A DNA stretch of 64,000 nucleotides from Branchiostoma lanceolatum. Its lineage: Eukaryota; Chordata; Leptocardii; Amphioxiformes; Branchiostomatidae. The translations under genes were made by a program, and so were the position numbers. The notes under the pieces were generated by a model, which saw nothing but the letters and a program-made list of their open reading frames with translations, made no database searches and had not been told where the DNA came from. Below, one piece after another: positions 38,063 to 48,500 of the stretch. Every line of letters starts with the position of its first letter. The first letter of the stretch is position 1. The stretch spans positions 13,068,924 through 13,132,923 of the forward strand of contig NC_089732.1 of the NCBI RefSeq assembly GCF_035083965.1, in the 5' to 3' direction.

Positions 38063-38778
38063 GTACTGTCTAGTGTAATATCTACAGTCGACTAATAAAA
38101 ACCTCGGTACGTGTTTGCAGTAAGTCTTCGGACGTGCCCGCTCGAGCGTCTAAAGCACCAACAACATTCGCCTCTCGGCTAGGTTCACATATCAATAATA
38201 TATCAGCTGTTATACGGGCACAGTTGACAAAATATCTCAGATCATCGTCCCGAAGTGCCGGACGAATTCTCACGCGTTGTTGCTCTCCGTTATCACTGTA
38301 ACACAAGTCCAAACTATTCCTGCCCCACGGCTACCGAAACACGGCTCCAACAAGTAATTAAGATGTGACAAAAAGATTGTCGAGTTCTCTAGACTACTGG
38401 CCAGTACTGGGGATGCTTTTCATAACATTTCGGTTGGACCTCTTCCTTCTAGATTGTTGCGCACGAATTATACATCTAAATAGTCACTAGAGAGAGGGCT
38501 ATTTTCTTAGTACAACGTTTCAATGTCACTTAAAGTGACAGGTATTTAGAATGATACATTGTCTATTTCCTGTTCCGCTTTAATAAGTTAACACATATAC
38601 ACACACCTGGCCGGCGGAAGCAATGATATAATGTCATGGCCACAGACTTCATTTCATGCTTTCTTACACACGTATTTTGACGACATGTGTTGTTGTCTTT
38701 TCGTGACAATCCGTGTATTTCATTTCAAGTTAGGGAGATATCTGGATTCACTCCGAGCGTTCAAATGTGTTGTGATCC

Positions 38779-39008
38779 TTAAAGGCAACCCAAGCAATAT
38801 TAGGGCCCAAAAGATTGTAATAAAAAAAATGCTGACATTTCTATGGTAGTGACATTTACTAACTTTGCTTAGCACATTTGCGTAATAACTTCATACTTTT
38901 GAGCATTTTAAAACCGCGCAAATTCGTGCCGTACGATGATCCACTTAGTTTTGTGAGCCTACAAAAACTCCGATGTTCGGGCCCTATTATTGCTTGGGCT
39001 TCCTTGAA
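38779..39008. mobile_element. MITE with TTAAAGGCAACC ends, copy 2
   Basis: Left end TTAAAGGCAACCCAAGCAAT, right end on the other strand TTCAAGGAAGCCCAAGCAAT. The interior up to 'gcctacaaaaactc' matches the copy at 29814, and the 3' part is deleted, giving 230 bp instead of 363. Confidence 0.75.
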
Positions 39009-39429
39009 GTTCCGCATCATATTTTTTTCTGTTTGAAGAGAAGTTTTATTCATCATGATCATCTGATACTGACTGTTGTTGGGTTGAACATATCCTAACC
39101 TTTGCTTCACTGTTACGATGTTGTCAGTCAGTAACATTCTTTTGGATATGTAGAGAACTTTAAAACACAACCCTTAGATACCCGCAGCATAGCAGTCAAA
39201 ACGACCATAAAACGCAGACCTTGCAGAACGGCTTTATATAGCAGTCTCGGCAAAATGTTGTGAAACTTTAGGGCTAACCCATTTGATATATTGGAGGGAG
39301 GACACAAATGCTGTCTTCAATACTAATTTGATATAACTCATACCTTCATTCTTTATTCAATAATAACGTTGTCGATTGTTTGAAAAACAATATATTGTGG
39401 GGTAATGAAAACTTCCTCAAATGCGAAGG

Positions 39430-39716
39430 TTCAAACCCCGCTCGGGCACGGTTGTGAAGGGTTGCATTCGTTCTTTCGGATGAGGACGTAAAGCCGCCTT
39501 GGCCCCGTGTATGGCAAACCCCGCCCGGGCACGGTTATGAAGGGTTGTATTCGTCCTTTCGGATGGAGACGTAAAGCCGCCTTGGCCCCGTGTATGTGTA
39601 TGGGGGAGCTAGCTTCAGGCGTCAAACCTCATGCACATAAAAGAACCCTACACTCATACCAAGAAGACTCGAGGTGACCCAGTGTGCTTGGCTACAAACG
39701 CGAGCAGTAGTAGCCA
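39430..39716 (+). mobile_element. tRNA-derived SINE, copy with internal duplication
   Basis: Contains GGTTCAAACCCCGCTCGGGC, a B-box-like stretch, then 'gacgtaaagccgccttgg', then the conserved tail 'gtcaaacctcatgcac', AAGAACCCTACACTCATACC and GGTGACCCAGTGTGCTTGGC. The segment of about 85 bp from 39431 is repeated in tandem at about 39513. The tail recurs near 41270, 42080 and 61640. Confidence 0.65.
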
Positions 39717-39782
39717 ATCTAGCCTGAATTCAATCAAGCCTCCTGTGACCGCTCGCGGCCCTGTAACCGCCTCGCAACCCAA

Positions 39783-40250
39783 GAGACTGTTTCCAGGGCC
39801 TGCAAAGTGCAAACCAGCTCTAGATCTTCGGCCCTAGGGCCAGCATTGTCTCTACCAGACTAACTACACCGGCTATAGGGAGAATATTTGCCAGGGTTTC
39901 ACTTCCAGGCTCCGTTAGTCTGTCATACGTCTGTATCTGTATCTGTATAGCCAATATAACCGCCCTTCGGCGTAACACACCACACGTCGGTGAGAAGAAA
40001 GGCAATAAAATTAATCTGCTCATTTTCTGAACAAAGGCAGTAGCTTTTGGGTGGCAGATTGGACCCTCTCTCCATAGCCAACTCCCTTTAATACTAGTCA
40101 CTCTATTTGAGCAATTTCTACTATTTTCCCAGCCATACGCGGGCAGATTGGACATCTCTCCGTAGCCGACTCCCTTAGCATACTATTCACTCAATTTGAG
40201 CAATTTCTACTATTTTCTCAGCCATCCGCGGGGCCTGGTAGAGGCTAGGG
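39783..40250. repeat. Compound repeat: copy 5 of the GACTGTTTCCAGGGCC family joined to a GTCTCTACCAGACTAACT MITE
   Basis: From 39783 the GAGACTGTTTCCAGGGCC block runs to about 39846, where GTCTCTACCAGACTAACT begins an element related to the complete MITE at 52426-52681. The interior holds two diverged copies of a block ending 'gagcaatttctactattttc', and the right end is GCCTGGTAGAGGC near 40248. Confidence 0.55.
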
Positions 40251-41194
40251 CAAGCATGCCTAGACGCTAAGAAACTGTCTGTCATCCAGGCTAATCTTCC
40301 TGGACCAGCCCCTCTCCCGTTGCCTGTAGATACGGGAGTTTTCTCCAGTGTGTGTGATTTACAGCGCAGCTGGCCGTGAAGGCTGGGAGCTAACGCAAAG
40401 TGACAACAGGTTGTCCGGCGGCACATCACAGGGAACACACCACAGGGAACGTGTCGTCAAATGTCAGCTCGGAAACTGGAGACGGTCGTCTTAATTTTCA
40501 TCTTCACACCACAACTTTATGTAAGACGTGTAAAAGGGGATGGAGAGAGGGGGTTTGGAAGGGTATATGGCATCCCTTTATTCTGATACCCTTTAGCCTA
40601 CAAAGCTAGTCCTTAATTTAAATGTTCAACCATTCAATAAAAATGCACACATTACACATCTCAAAAAACAAATATACATACAACCAATATGTCAAGTAGA
40701 TAGAAGTGGAACTGGGATAAAAGTCAAGGGGCAAATCATGCATTAAAGCGAAAATTGCACTCAACTTGACAACTCAAGCTAAAAAAACTTACAACAACGT
40801 AGTAGCCTCGCATGGTTATGATATGCAACACCTGAACACTATATTGATCTGGCCAACATCTTTATTAAAGTACATCTTTAGCAAAATGGTAAGATTTAAG
40901 AAACTTTCACCGACCACGAGAGTTGGATAGTTGGCAAAGTTTCCAAAAGTACTGTCCCACTTAAAACGGATGTGCAACCTTGTACTTGATTTGCACACCG
41001 GCCAAAATTACAAACACACTTGTGCCGTACATCTTCTGCGACAATGTACAGTTCAACATCGTGTGCCAAAAAAGCAACACTTGTTTTTGTCTTGTTCCAA
41101 TGATACGCTTTTTCTCTGCGCTGTTTTTCTTTTGTTGAAAGAAGGCTGAACAGTTGATGGTGTATACGCTGGGACATTTTGGACGTGATACAAT

Positions 41195-41380
41195 TTCTGT
41201 CATTTTGGATGGTGACGTAAAGCCGGCGGCTCTGTGAATGAAGGAGCTTGAGGCATTAGCCTCAAGTGTCAAACCTCTGCACGTAAAAGAACCCAACACA
41301 CTAATCGAGAAGAGTAGGGGTGACCCGGTGTGCTTGGCCAAAAACGCGAGCCGTAGCGAAGCCGCATTGCACTTCCACTA
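41195..41380 (+). mobile_element. tRNA-derived SINE, 5'-truncated copy
   Basis: Holds 'ggtgacgtaaagccggcggc', 'gtcaaacctctgcacgtaaa', AAGAACCCAACACACTAATC and GGTGACCCGGTGTGCTTGGC. The tRNA-like head is missing. Confidence 0.6.
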
Positions 41381-41714
41381 GCTACTTGTAAAAGCATCAT
41401 GCTCAAATGAGGATACCTTGAAACGAACGAAACGAACAGTTTCTGAGTAATCTTACGGTGAGTCGGTTGTCAACTGCCCGAGTAATTTACGACCTAATTA
41501 CGGAGTTGATCGCGTGACAGGTGGGCGGCTGAACGTGCCCTTCCCGGTGTGACATCTCCCAATCTGGTTCGGTTTGGTCACGCATTCCGACCTCTCGTCC
41601 CCCAACACGCCAGCCGGCATGTCACAGCACCTCTCCGCTCACCTGAGCACCCAGGGCTGCTTCGGGAAAGATCGAGGAGGCGTCATGTTTAGGACCTTCT
41701 CACGACTTTGTTCC

Positions 41715-41975
41715 GACAACTTCCCAACCACCAAAGTCGGCGCTTGGTTGGGGTTGGAGCCCATCCTATTCTAGTTCCAGTTTATGTCTCTGATCGCATC
41801 CAAGCAGAATATGACTTTTCCAACTTTTTAAAATCTATCGGTAGAAATCAATTATCGAAAACGATTTTTAAAACAATTACCTCGTCCACCAACTCCCAAC
41901 TACAGATGATATTGCTCATGACTAACTCCCGACAATAGTCTGTAGGATGTCGGGAGACCATGGTCGGCTATGAGT
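41715..41975 (+). repeat. Dispersed non-autonomous repeat, copy 2
   Basis: Reverse-orientation counterpart of 1812-2075. It keeps AAAGTCGGCGCTTGGTTGGG, 'gatcgcatccaagcagaata' and 'ggagaccatggtcggctatg'. Confidence 0.55.
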
Positions 41976-42054
41976 CTATCTGTGACAGGATCTTTAGCGT
42001 CAGGCGTCGATCAAACCGCTACAATTACACTTGTGGAGAACAGTAGGGGACCAG

Positions 42055-42190
42055 CTATGGCTGAGAACTTCTTCGTCTCAGGCGCCAAACCTCTGCACGT
42101 ATAAAATAACCCAACAGGCAACACACGCATAATAGAGAAAAGTAGAGGTGACCCGGTGTGATTGCCTGAAAACGTGAGTCGCAAAAGATC
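42055..42190 (+). mobile_element. tRNA-derived SINE tail
   Basis: A third relative of the SINE at 39430: 'aggcgccaaacctctgcacg', then AGAGGTGACCCGGTGTGATT. Only the 3' half is recognisable. Confidence 0.5.
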
Positions 42191-42544
42191 TAAGCATTTT
42201 CGGACAGATGAATTTCATACGACACGTGCACGGTTATTTCAAGAATGCCCTCAGTTCGTGATCAGGCCGCATTACCAACACCGCCTAAAAATCTTCCTTA
42301 TGCGTTCATCTCATATTTTCGTATCGTAAATTCACAGCAGTCGAAACAGAGACTACCGACCGTACGTTTGAGAATGGGTGATAAAAACTATTAAGTATCA
42401 CACAAATATGCTCACGCCAGAGTAACTATAATCAACTATGACCTGTCTTCTTCATTCGCGTTGCCTGGTCAGATTCAAAATGACTATAGCATATCATAAT
42501 GACTGCAAACCTAATCAATGACTGCAAACCGTGTCAAGTCAAAT

Positions 42545-42628
42545 CAAACCAGTGACGTCACAATTCAAGATGGCGGCCACCACACATACCAACGGTTCCA
42601 ACAAAGGTTTTGCTACGCAAACCTGTAA
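42545..42628 (-). repeat. Dispersed repeat with GGTTTGCGTAGCAAAACCT end, copy 2
   Basis: Reverse complement of the block at 17105-17190, with about ten differences. The end sequence ACAGGTTTGCGTAGCAAAAC is intact. Confidence 0.6.
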
Positions 42629-43834
42629 TAAAGTCATTAAATCGGACATTTCCCCATCACAGCTTCACTAGAACTGTTCTTCTGGCAGAGACGAGAGTTA
42701 CAGAATCACTGCCAAGTTCAAAGCCGAGCCGACCCTGAGCAGCCAGCGAGCCGAGTTGTTTCTTTTGTGTGACGCTCGCGTGCATCTCGCACGTGTGGAG
42801 AAAATTGCGTGAAAATCCCAATCGCCCCTCGGGTCAGCCCTTCTACCGTCCTCCCCCCGGATCTGTGCGTCCGGACAGCTTTGCCTCATTTGTAAGATAC
42901 CAGGGAGGGACGGGACCCTGGTCGACGGGCGGGGTCGCCGTTTCACCCGTGCGTGCCTCCGACAGGTGCGCCCCAAATTGCTTTCTTCACCGAAGACAAG
43001 CGAAGGAAGATCGCGTTTCCCTACACATACCATCCTTTATTTTCTTCACACGGGAAAACGGCGAAGCAAACTGGCCAACCGATTAACGTACACCATATAT
43101 TTACGTCCTCTTACACCGTCGTTTAATCGTAAACCTCAAACATCTACATCTGCCAAAATCAACAAACATTCCAAAGTCAAACTTCACTTTGAGTATGTAC
43201 AAAGTAGCAAACGTAAAACCCTCCGTGTGATCTCTTGATAGCAAGCCAAACGAAGAAGTGGATGGTAAAGCAATACAACAGAGAACGGGTGGGAAGAGAG
43301 AGCGTCAACTTGAGAGTTGAGTGTTGTCAAGGCGACAGGAATGCGTGACGAATCTGGGATCAGCTTTGTGAAGCGGTGCCGACATCAATAACACGGACAC
43401 TGATACCCGAGCGGTGGGGTCTTCCGTGACCTGTGCTTGCCCTCACCGCTACCAGACAGCTGGTCACCTTTAATTACTTACCGGGAGAGTGAATGAGACA
43501 ATGGCACAGATGGTTACCTCTAATGGTTGCAGTTATTATAAATATCGGTAGATGGCGCTCTAAACTAAACAGAAGGTTTTGGCGGGAAACATGGCTCGAG
43601 GTTCAACATTGTTTGGAACGTTGAGTGATCCTATATCATTATTAATTGATAATTGCCTATTGTCTGTATTCGCCACATAACTAGTTGTGGTTCATCAGAA
43701 TTTGTTGCTTCTTTTTAATTATACCTTTTCATGTACTGTATATCTTTACCCATGGCATACTGTTTATACCCCCATTCCACTTGGACGGCGCTCTCACCGC
43801 GCTCTCACGGCGACCTCATTTTGGCCAGATCGCC

Positions 43835-44190
43835 GTGAAAGCGCCGACAGCGCGGCGAGAGCGCCATTGGGAGCGCCGACAGCGCGGCGAGAGCGCCGAC
43901 AGCGCGGCGAGAGCGCCATTGAGAGCGCCGACAGCGCGGCGAGAGCGCCATGCGCGCCGTCACCTCGGCGATGGTTTTGAACATGCTCAAAACCTTCGCC
44001 GTGAGAGCGCCGAGGATGGCGATCAAAAAACGAGCGCCGAGAGAGCGCCGAGAGAGCGCGGAGCGAGCGCGGTGAGCGCCGTGAGCGCGCCGTGAGATCG
44101 CGGTGAGCGCCGTGAGAGCGCCCAAGGTGGGATCAGAGGGCCGCAGCGAGCGCTCAAGGAACGCAGCGAGCGCTCTATGAGGATTGAATG
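43835..44190. repeat. GC-rich degenerate GAGCGCC repeat array
   Basis: Irregular repetitions of GAGCGCCGACAGCGCGGC and GAGCGCCGTGAGAGCGCC-like units, giving artefactual Arg-Ala-rich open frames on both strands. It belongs to the subterminal part of the inverted-repeat element. Confidence 0.8.
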
Positions 44191-44569
44191 GTCTTAACTG
44201 TAGTACAAACAAATTTAATTCTTCAAGTGGTGTATCTTGAATTTCTGGCAATTTTGTGGTCAAATCATAGTTTTTGCTTGTGGGTAATACAAATCGACGA
44301 ATAACTACAAGTACTTGCTTACATTCAAATAAAATTCCCTCCAAGCTTAAGTTTTATTGCCAGTGATTCAAAATGTGTTTCAAAATTCTGTGATTTACGT
44401 TTCTATTATAACGTAGAATGATAAAATATATTTATTGCAAACAGTTTACATGACAGACAACACAGAAAAAACAAGTTTAACATACATATATTACTTAAGA
44501 CACACACTGAGCGACCGTGCAGCGACTAGAATTGTATCTGTTTTCCCCTTGATTTTATCATTCAAATAT

Positions 44570-44915
44570 GATGCAAGAGGTAAAGGACACAGAGCAGACC
44601 ACCTAATCACCACACAGGAGGATAGGACTGCTGAGAACGAACACTTGAAGACGGTTCTCTCCATTTCAGGATACACGAAATGGGCATGGCAGTCTCCGGG
44701 CAGGAACAAACTTACGCCGCACCCTAGGACTCGCTCCGACACCAGACCCAAGGGACATGTGACCCTGCCCTTTGTCGCGGGCGTCACGGAAGCCATTTCA
44801 AGGAAGATCAGGAAGGCAGGGGTGGCAGTCCACAGCAGACCGCACACCACCATCAGGAGACTTTTGGTTGCCCCCAAGGACAAAGATTCACCAGAGGACA
44901 AATGTGGGGTCGTAT
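44570..44915 (+). pseudogene. Penelope-like element, linker and start of GIY-YIG domain (left half)
   Basis: Encodes the C-terminal part of a Penelope-like retrotransposon protein. Recognisable features are HRADHLITT, the GYTKWAWQ block, RPKGHVTLPFVAGVTEAISR, the HTTIRRLLVAPKDK block, and the CGVV that opens the GIY-YIG endonuclease. The reverse transcriptase that should precede it is absent, so the copy is 5'-truncated, as is common for these elements. It is broken after GTC GTA T by a gypsy insertion; the frame resumes at 50727. An open frame that runs on into the LTR to 45124 is not natural coding sequence. Confidence 0.8.
44912..44915 (+). repeat. Target-site duplication GTAT (left)
   Basis: GTAT immediately precedes the left LTR and recurs immediately after the right LTR at 50723-50726. 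One copy suffices to restore the endonuclease frame, which confirms the duplication. Confidence 0.85.
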
Positions 44916-45080
44916 TGTTATGTAGCGATAACAAGGCTAAGAGAGGCACAGCCGCACACACGGAGATGGACTTCAGACTGACTCCGGACCGCATGGTCGG
45001 AGGTTTATTAATCAGGGACAGTGCCCTAACTCGTCCCAGATGTCAATTATGTCATCCCCCCATATTTGGTGAATACTACA
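44916..45080 (-). repeat. 3' LTR of the gypsy element
   Basis: 165 bp, TGTAGTATTCACC...CATAACA on the minus strand, the same as 50558-50722 base for base as far as I can read. Short LTRs of this size occur in several Ty3/gypsy lineages. Confidence 0.93.
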
Positions 45081-45095
45081 CTGGCCCTCCCCTAA
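45081..45095 (-). other. Polypurine tract of the gypsy element
   Basis: On the minus strand AGGGGAGGGCCAG lies directly against the 3' LTR. This is where plus-strand DNA synthesis would be primed. Confidence 0.75.
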
Positions 45096-45565
45096 TCTGG
45101 AGGCGTCCCGACTCCACAGTTTAATGACAGGGAGCCGGCGGACATGGCGGAGGCGATAGCCACGGGTTGGCTGAACGAAAGAGCAACAATAACAATAACA
45201 ACCGAGCAAGGCTAACGTAGTACGCAATGGGAGGTCACACGTGGGCACAAGATACATGGAAAATAAACAATAGGCATCTAACAAACAATGCAAAAGAATA
45301 AGGTCGCTATTACAAGAGCGGTAGTACAAAACTACAATATCGTACACTCCATACACTAACACATGTATACAGAAGTAGTGTCCTTCATGAACACAACATG
45401 GCAATGGCGGTACAAGCTCAATATTACAAGTTTCTTACATGGAAGCAACAAAAATACAAATAATAAAAGAAAATGGTAGGGTACAAATGGCCATACAATT
45501 CATGTGTCGTCCGATCATTGAGAGTGCTTTGAGAAATCTAGTGTCTTTTGGCGGAATTGAGTTCA

Positions 45566-48500
45566 TTAATTATAGTCCAAGTCCATAAAGAGGGTAGGGG
45601 GTCTGCTGATGCGGCCGGATCGCGTTCTGACGGCTGGTGCGGGAACGGCTGGCAGCTGGACAGGAACGGGAGCGGGAGGTGGAGGGTCGGGCTGGGCGGC
45701 AGGTAGATCAGGTGGGCGGAGGTGATGTTGCTGCAGGAAGCCTGCGAAGCCAAGGTGTCCTGCGTCGGGTAGACGACGTCTGTTGTCGGGTGCGGCAGCG
45801 GGTGGTGCTGGCAGGAGTCGGCGGGTAGGAGCGATGTACGGCTTTAGTCTGTTGTGATGGACTACTTGTTGGCGCTGGCGACCGGTGTCATGTTGTATAC
45901 GATACAGGATGGGCGCTGGCTCACCGGGTGGTAGGGTGGCAATGACCGTGAACGGTCCAGTCCAAGGCAGACGTAGTTTGTAGAGTGCGGAAGGTGGATG
46001 GTGAAGCCAGACGCGATCGCCGACTCTGTACTGGTGGTAGTTGACACGGGGGGCTTGTTGTTGGTCTTGTGTCTGATGGGACTGGGCGATGGCGTCGCGG
46101 ACTGACGTGATGGCTGTTGTCAGGTCGGCCAGGTGAGCTGTCGTGGCAGGTAGCCGACAGGCGACGTCCACTGGTAGGCGGGCTTCTCGGCCGTGGACAA
46201 GGTAGAATGGAGAGCGCTTGGTGGTGGTGTGGAGGCTGGTGTTGTAGGCCAGGGCGACGTGGGGTAGGATTCTGTCCCAGTCGTTCTCGCGCCCTGCTAA
46301 ACACTTCGCAAGTATGTCTTTCATCGTTCGATTAAATCGCTCGACTTGGCCGTCGCCCTGTGGGTGGTAGGGCGAAGTGCGCGACTTACGAATTCCAAGT
46401 CGGGTGCAGAGTTCGGAGATGAGGTGGGATTCATACTGTGGCCCCTGGTCGGAATGGAGTTGATCAGGTACGCCGTGTTGTCCGATGAAATCTCGGAAGA
46501 GCTTGTCCGCGACGGTGGCGGCGTCCTGTCTGGGGATGGCGTATAGATTCACGTATTTACTAAAGACGTCTGACACCACCAGGACGTACTTGTTGCCGGC
46601 CGTCGATAGAGGCATGTACGTGATGTCGGTGGCGACAGTCTCGAATGGACGGGTTGCCACGATGTGACGGAATGGCGCTCGCGGTGTCGGCACGGGTGGG
46701 CGGCGCTGCTGGCAGGAGGCACATTCACGACAATAACGAGCGACGTCCAACGTCATACCGGGCCAGTAGAACCTGTCCCGTGCGCGGCGCAGGGTGCGGG
46801 CAGGACCAAAGTGTCCGGTTGTGGTGTCGTCGTGGAGCGATGGTAGCACACGATCGGCCAGGGCGCGGGGCAACACTAGTTGTGGTGCGGCTGTCGGTGG
46901 TAAGTCCGTGGGTTGGCGGTATAGCAGATCGTCCTTAAGAAACAGCGAGTCGAACTCGTGGTGGTAGGCGAGAAGGTCACGGCGCCTGTCTCGTGCTGCG
47001 AGGACTGGAGGTTGACCTGCGCCGTCCTGGAGCCAACGACGAACTTCGCGGAGGGTGGTGTCGTTTAGTTGCGCCTCCAGGAAGTCGATGGCAGGTGTCG
47101 TGGCGAGGTGGGTGGAACGAACGTGCGCCGCTGTAGGCTGGTCACCGTAATCACGGTCACGATCGTCGTCAGAGTCTGTCGCTTCCTGAGCTTCCGCGTA
47201 GGAAGGCACATCAGGTGCGGGTGCTGCTACATTAAATCCATGGTCTTCACGAGCGTTCACCGCCGCCTGAGCTTCCGCGTAGGAAGGCACACCAGGGGCG
47301 GGCGTGGAGACTGGAGGGGGCGGAACCTCCGCGCGGCTAGGGGCATCCCGTAGGATGACGTCCTCTGCGTCGGCAGGTGTCGGCGAAGGTGGGCGGCGCG
47401 ACAGGGCGTCGGCGTCATTGTTTATGCATCCAGGGCGATACTGGATGTCGAACTCGTAAGTACTGAGTTCGATGGCCCACCTGGTGCGTCTGTCCTGTGT
47501 TATGCCGTCTCCAAGGGGAGTGTCTCTGCATGACAACAGGGGGCGGTGGTCCGTTGATAACTGGAACTGGCGTCCGTACAGGTATGGTCGGAACTGTCGG
47601 ATGGCCCACACCGCTGCCCAGAACTCGCGATCGTAGGTGCTCCAGCGTCGCTGTGTTTTAGAGAGAGTCTTACTGGCGTACGCTACGACGCGCCGGGTGG
47701 TGCCGTGGTCCTGCGTCAGGACGGCGCCAATGCCGAAGGTGGACGCGTCGGTAGCCAGGTAAAACTCTCTGCTAAAGTCTGGGAACGCGAGTAGGGGTGG
47801 GCTGGTTAGCTGCGTCTTCAGGTGTTCGAAGGCGGTTTGGCAGGCTGGTGTCCATTTGAAACGGTGGTTCTTGTCTGTCAGCCTCACCAGGGGTTCAGCT
47901 ACAGTTGCAAATCCTGGCACGAATTTGCGGTAGAAGGAGGCAAGTCCGAGGAAAGACCTCGCGTCCTTCTGGCATGTTGGTGTAGGCCAGTCTCGGACCC
48001 TGCATGTATTCGCGGGGTCAGGCGCGACACCGTGTCTGGACACCACATGGCCGAGAAATGTCACTTCCTGCTGGGCGAAGCGGCACTTTGCCGGGTTGAA
48101 CTTCAGACCGGCCCGTCGGAATCGTGTAAACACCTCCTGTAGTGCATGAAGATGGTCATCAAATGTCCGGGTGAATACCACGATATCGTCGAGGTAGGCG
48201 AGACAGACGTCCCAACCTACGCCGGCTAGACAAAGTTGAACTAGACGTTGAAATGTGGCCCCACTGTTCATCAAACCGAACGGGAGTCTTTTGAACTGCC
48301 ATAAATTGTCTGATGTAATAAACGCAGTCTTGTGGCGGTCGTCTGGGTGGACTGGTACCTGCCAGTAAGCACTTCTCATGTCTAAAGTACTGAAGTAGCA
48401 CGAGCCGGCCATAGCGTCAAGTGTGTCGTCGATGCGCGGCAGGGGGTGGGCGTCGGGGACTGTGACGGCGTTCAGCTTACGGTAATCGACGCAGAAACGA

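Larger units (their letters stand above)
30177..43771. other. Repeat-rich intergenic region, no recognisable gene
   Basis: Outside the individually listed repeats and the duplicated non-coding element I see no conserved exon on either strand. The segment at about 42690-43250 is CpG-rich with open frames on both strands, but none shows a known domain or a convincing pair of splice sites. The final coding exon of NDUFA7 might lie in this interval, but I could not find it. Confidence 0.45.

Noticed and set aside
38551-38566. Sequence TGATACATTGTCTAT resembling a DMRT binding site
   Set aside because: A single imperfect match in 64 kb is not informative without conservation or binding data.
42698-43086. 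CpG-rich open frames on both strands, possible exon
   Set aside because: No recognisable domain, no consistent splice sites, and overlapping frames on both strands suggest base composition only.
43685-44344. Open frames rich in Arg, Ala and Glu on both strands
   Set aside because: They are translations of the GAGCGCC repeat array and have no domain or codon structure of a gene.
44435-45124. A 229-codon frame covering the Penelope-like fragment and continuing through the LTR
   Set aside because: The last third is LTR and internal gypsy sequence in a chance frame; the natural frame continues at 50727.
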